Positions 8,035 through 9,228 of a DNA stretch of 9,228 nucleotides are shown in pieces. This stretch comes from JAAUQA01 sp036351435 (GTDB taxonomy: Bacteria; Pseudomonadota; Gammaproteobacteria; Competibacterales; Competibacteraceae). The translations under genes were made by a program, and so were the position numbers. Under the pieces are notes generated by a model. That model searched no databases, was not told where the DNA came from, and was given only the letters and a program-made list of their open reading frames with translations. The number at the start of each line of letters is the position of its first letter. Position 1 is the stretch's first letter. The DNA lies in contig JAZBPA010000253.1 in the NCBI GenBank assembly GCA_036351435.1, positions 1 to 9,228 of the forward strand. The letters run 5' to 3'.

Positions 8035-9228
8035 ATGAGTGACAACGTTAATCGCCTGTTCGGACTCGCCCAAGGGGCTAAAAATGCTTTGCTCAGGGAA
8101 GTGCACGGACTCAAACGGCAACGCAGAGAACCAGAAACCCACGAACACGATCAACCCCTAACGCGAGGCCCAGTAGACCGGTTCGCTGATCATCCCGGTT
8201 ACCGCCAAATTACGTTACAAAAAGAATACGCAGACCGTTTGGGGATTGTAAGCCCTTATTTTCGGGTACATGAGGGCAGAGCCGCAGACACAACCCGTAT
8301 CGGCGGCCGTGAGTACCTCAATTTCTCGACTTATGATTATTTGGGATTGGGTGGTCATCCGCAGATCGCGGCGGCGGCCAAAGCAGCCATCGATTTGTTC
8401 GGCACTTCAACGGGCGCGAGTCGTGTGGTGTCGGGGGAGCGTCCGCTGCACGGCGAGCTTGAGCATGCTCTTGCAGATCTCTATGGTACTGAAAGTTGCA
8501 TAACCCTAGTCAGCGGGCATGCCACCAATGTCACTGTGCTTGGTCATCTGTTCGGCCCCAAGGATCTGATCGTATACGATGCACTTTGCCACAACAGCAT
8601 TTTGCAGGGTGCGTTACTTTCAGGTGCTACCCGGCGCGCGTTTCGGCATAACGACGCGACAGCACTAGAGCAGATCCTGCAAAAAGCTCAGGGCCTTTAC
8701 CAAAGAACGCTGATTGTCATCGAAGGACTTTACAGTATGGACGGGGACCTACCACCCTGGGATGACATCATTCGCCTGAAACGCCAGTATAATACCCTGC
8801 TCATGGTGGATGAGGCCCATGCTTTGGGAGTGCTAGGCGAACGAGGTTATGGTTCACATGAGTTGTCCCAACTGGAACCTGGCACTGTCGATATCTGGAT
8901 GGGCACGCTCAGCAAAACACTGGCTTCCTGTGGTGGTTACATTGCCGGATCAAAAGCGCTAGTGGAATACCTGAAGTTTACAGCACCGGGATTTCTCTAC
9001 AGCGTGGGCCTTTCACCACCACTCGCCGCTGCCGCGCTCACCGCACTCCGTATCTTGAACCAGGAACCCAACCGAGTGCAGGATCTAGCCGAACGCAGCC
9101 GGTCTTTCCTTGCTCAAGCGCAAGCCGTCGGGCTGAACACGGGACGCTCCGCTGGCTATGCAATCATACCGATTATGATCGGTAACTCAGTCAAAGCAGC
9201 GCAATACTCCAACGCCTTATTTGAACGC
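8035..9228 (+). CDS. Alpha-oxoamine synthase (PLP-dependent, class II aminotransferase fold), 3'-truncated by window end
   Basis: 398 codons are visible with no stop. This family condenses an amino acid with an acyl thioester and releases CO2, giving an alpha-amino ketone; known members are 8-amino-7-oxononanoate synthase, glycine C-acetyltransferase, serine palmitoyltransferase and Fum8. The PLP lysine is Lys294 in GTLSKTLAS. Asp259 and His262 lie in VDEAHALGVLG, and the PLP-stacking His186 lies in DALCHNSILQG. SGHATN (160-165), GASRVVSGERPLHGELE and EGLYSMDGD are also family signatures. The core begins near residue 94 (YLNFSTYDYLGLG), so the N-terminal part is about 50 residues longer than in BioF-type enzymes. 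Roughly the last 80-100 residues lie outside the window. The start ATG has only a weak upstream site (GCGAAG, 13 nt away), and the frame is open further upstream. Being cotranscribed with a release-less PKS argues for polyketide offloading rather than biotin synthesis. The amino acid substrate cannot be read from the sequence. Confidence 0.93.
   Translation, partial: MSDNVNRLFGLAQGAKNALLREVHGLKRQRREPETHEHDQPLTRGPVDRFADHPGYRQITLQKEYADRLGIVSPYFRVHEGRAADTTRIGGREYLNFSTYDYLGLGGHPQIAAAAKAAIDLFGTSTGASRVVSGERPLHGELEHALADLYGTESCITLVSGHATNVTVLGHLFGPKDLIVYDALCHNSILQGALLSGATRRAFRHNDATALEQILQKAQGLYQRTLIVIEGLYSMDGDLPPWDDIIRLKRQYNTLLMVDEAHALGVLGERGYGSHELSQLEPGTVDIWMGTLSKTLASCGGYIAGSKALVEYLKFTAPGFLYSVGLSPPLAAAALTALRILNQEPNRVQDLAERSRSFLAQAQAVGLNTGRSAGYAIIPIMIGNSVKAAQYSNALFER

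Noticed and set aside
8270..8503. Plus-strand open frame of 77 codons
   Set aside because: Overlaps the alpha-oxoamine synthase in another frame; the AOS frame shows family motifs across this stretch.
1..9228. CRISPR array, insertion sequence, tRNA or rRNA
   Set aside because: I saw no spaced direct repeats, transposase-like frame, terminal inverted repeats or structured RNA sequence anywhere in the window.

Overview
The window holds one very large type I polyketide synthase (PKS) gene and, directly downstream on the same strand, the 5' part of a PLP-dependent alpha-oxoamine synthase (AOS) gene that runs off the right edge. By eye the base composition is moderate, slightly above half G+C. 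The gene layout and Shine-Dalgarno sites are bacterial. A proteobacterium is my best guess, but nothing here fixes the taxon.

Layout. Positions 1-356 hold no intact gene. Within them, 7-141 on the minus strand is a start-less open stretch that could be the tail of a decayed gene, and the rest is probably the leader and promoter region of the PKS. Positions 357-7955 encode a 2532-residue single-module PKS with the order KS-AT-DH-(pseudo)MT-(pseudo)KR-ER-KR-ACP. KS, AT, DH, ER, KR and ACP keep their signature residues. The methyltransferase-like region has lost its SAM-binding glycine motif. There is no thioesterase or terminal reductase. A 79-nt gap follows, carrying a good Shine-Dalgarno site and an ATGA stop/start overlap that leads only into a 4-codon frame. 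From 8035 to the window end lies the AOS, 398 codons without a stop.

How the genes work together (inference). The PKS most likely works iteratively with malonyl-CoA and has a full reductive loop, so it should build a reduced, unmethylated acyl chain on its own ACP. Because the PKS has no release domain, the AOS is the obvious candidate for release: decarboxylative condensation of the acyl thioester with an amino acid would give an alpha-amino ketone. This is the chemistry that joins chain and amino acid in fumonisin (Fum1/Fum8) and sphingoid base biosynthesis. The product would be a sphingoid-like or other amino-ketone lipid, possibly modified by genes beyond the right edge. The pairing, the dead methyltransferase and the odd PKS/AOS junction are the points most worth following up.
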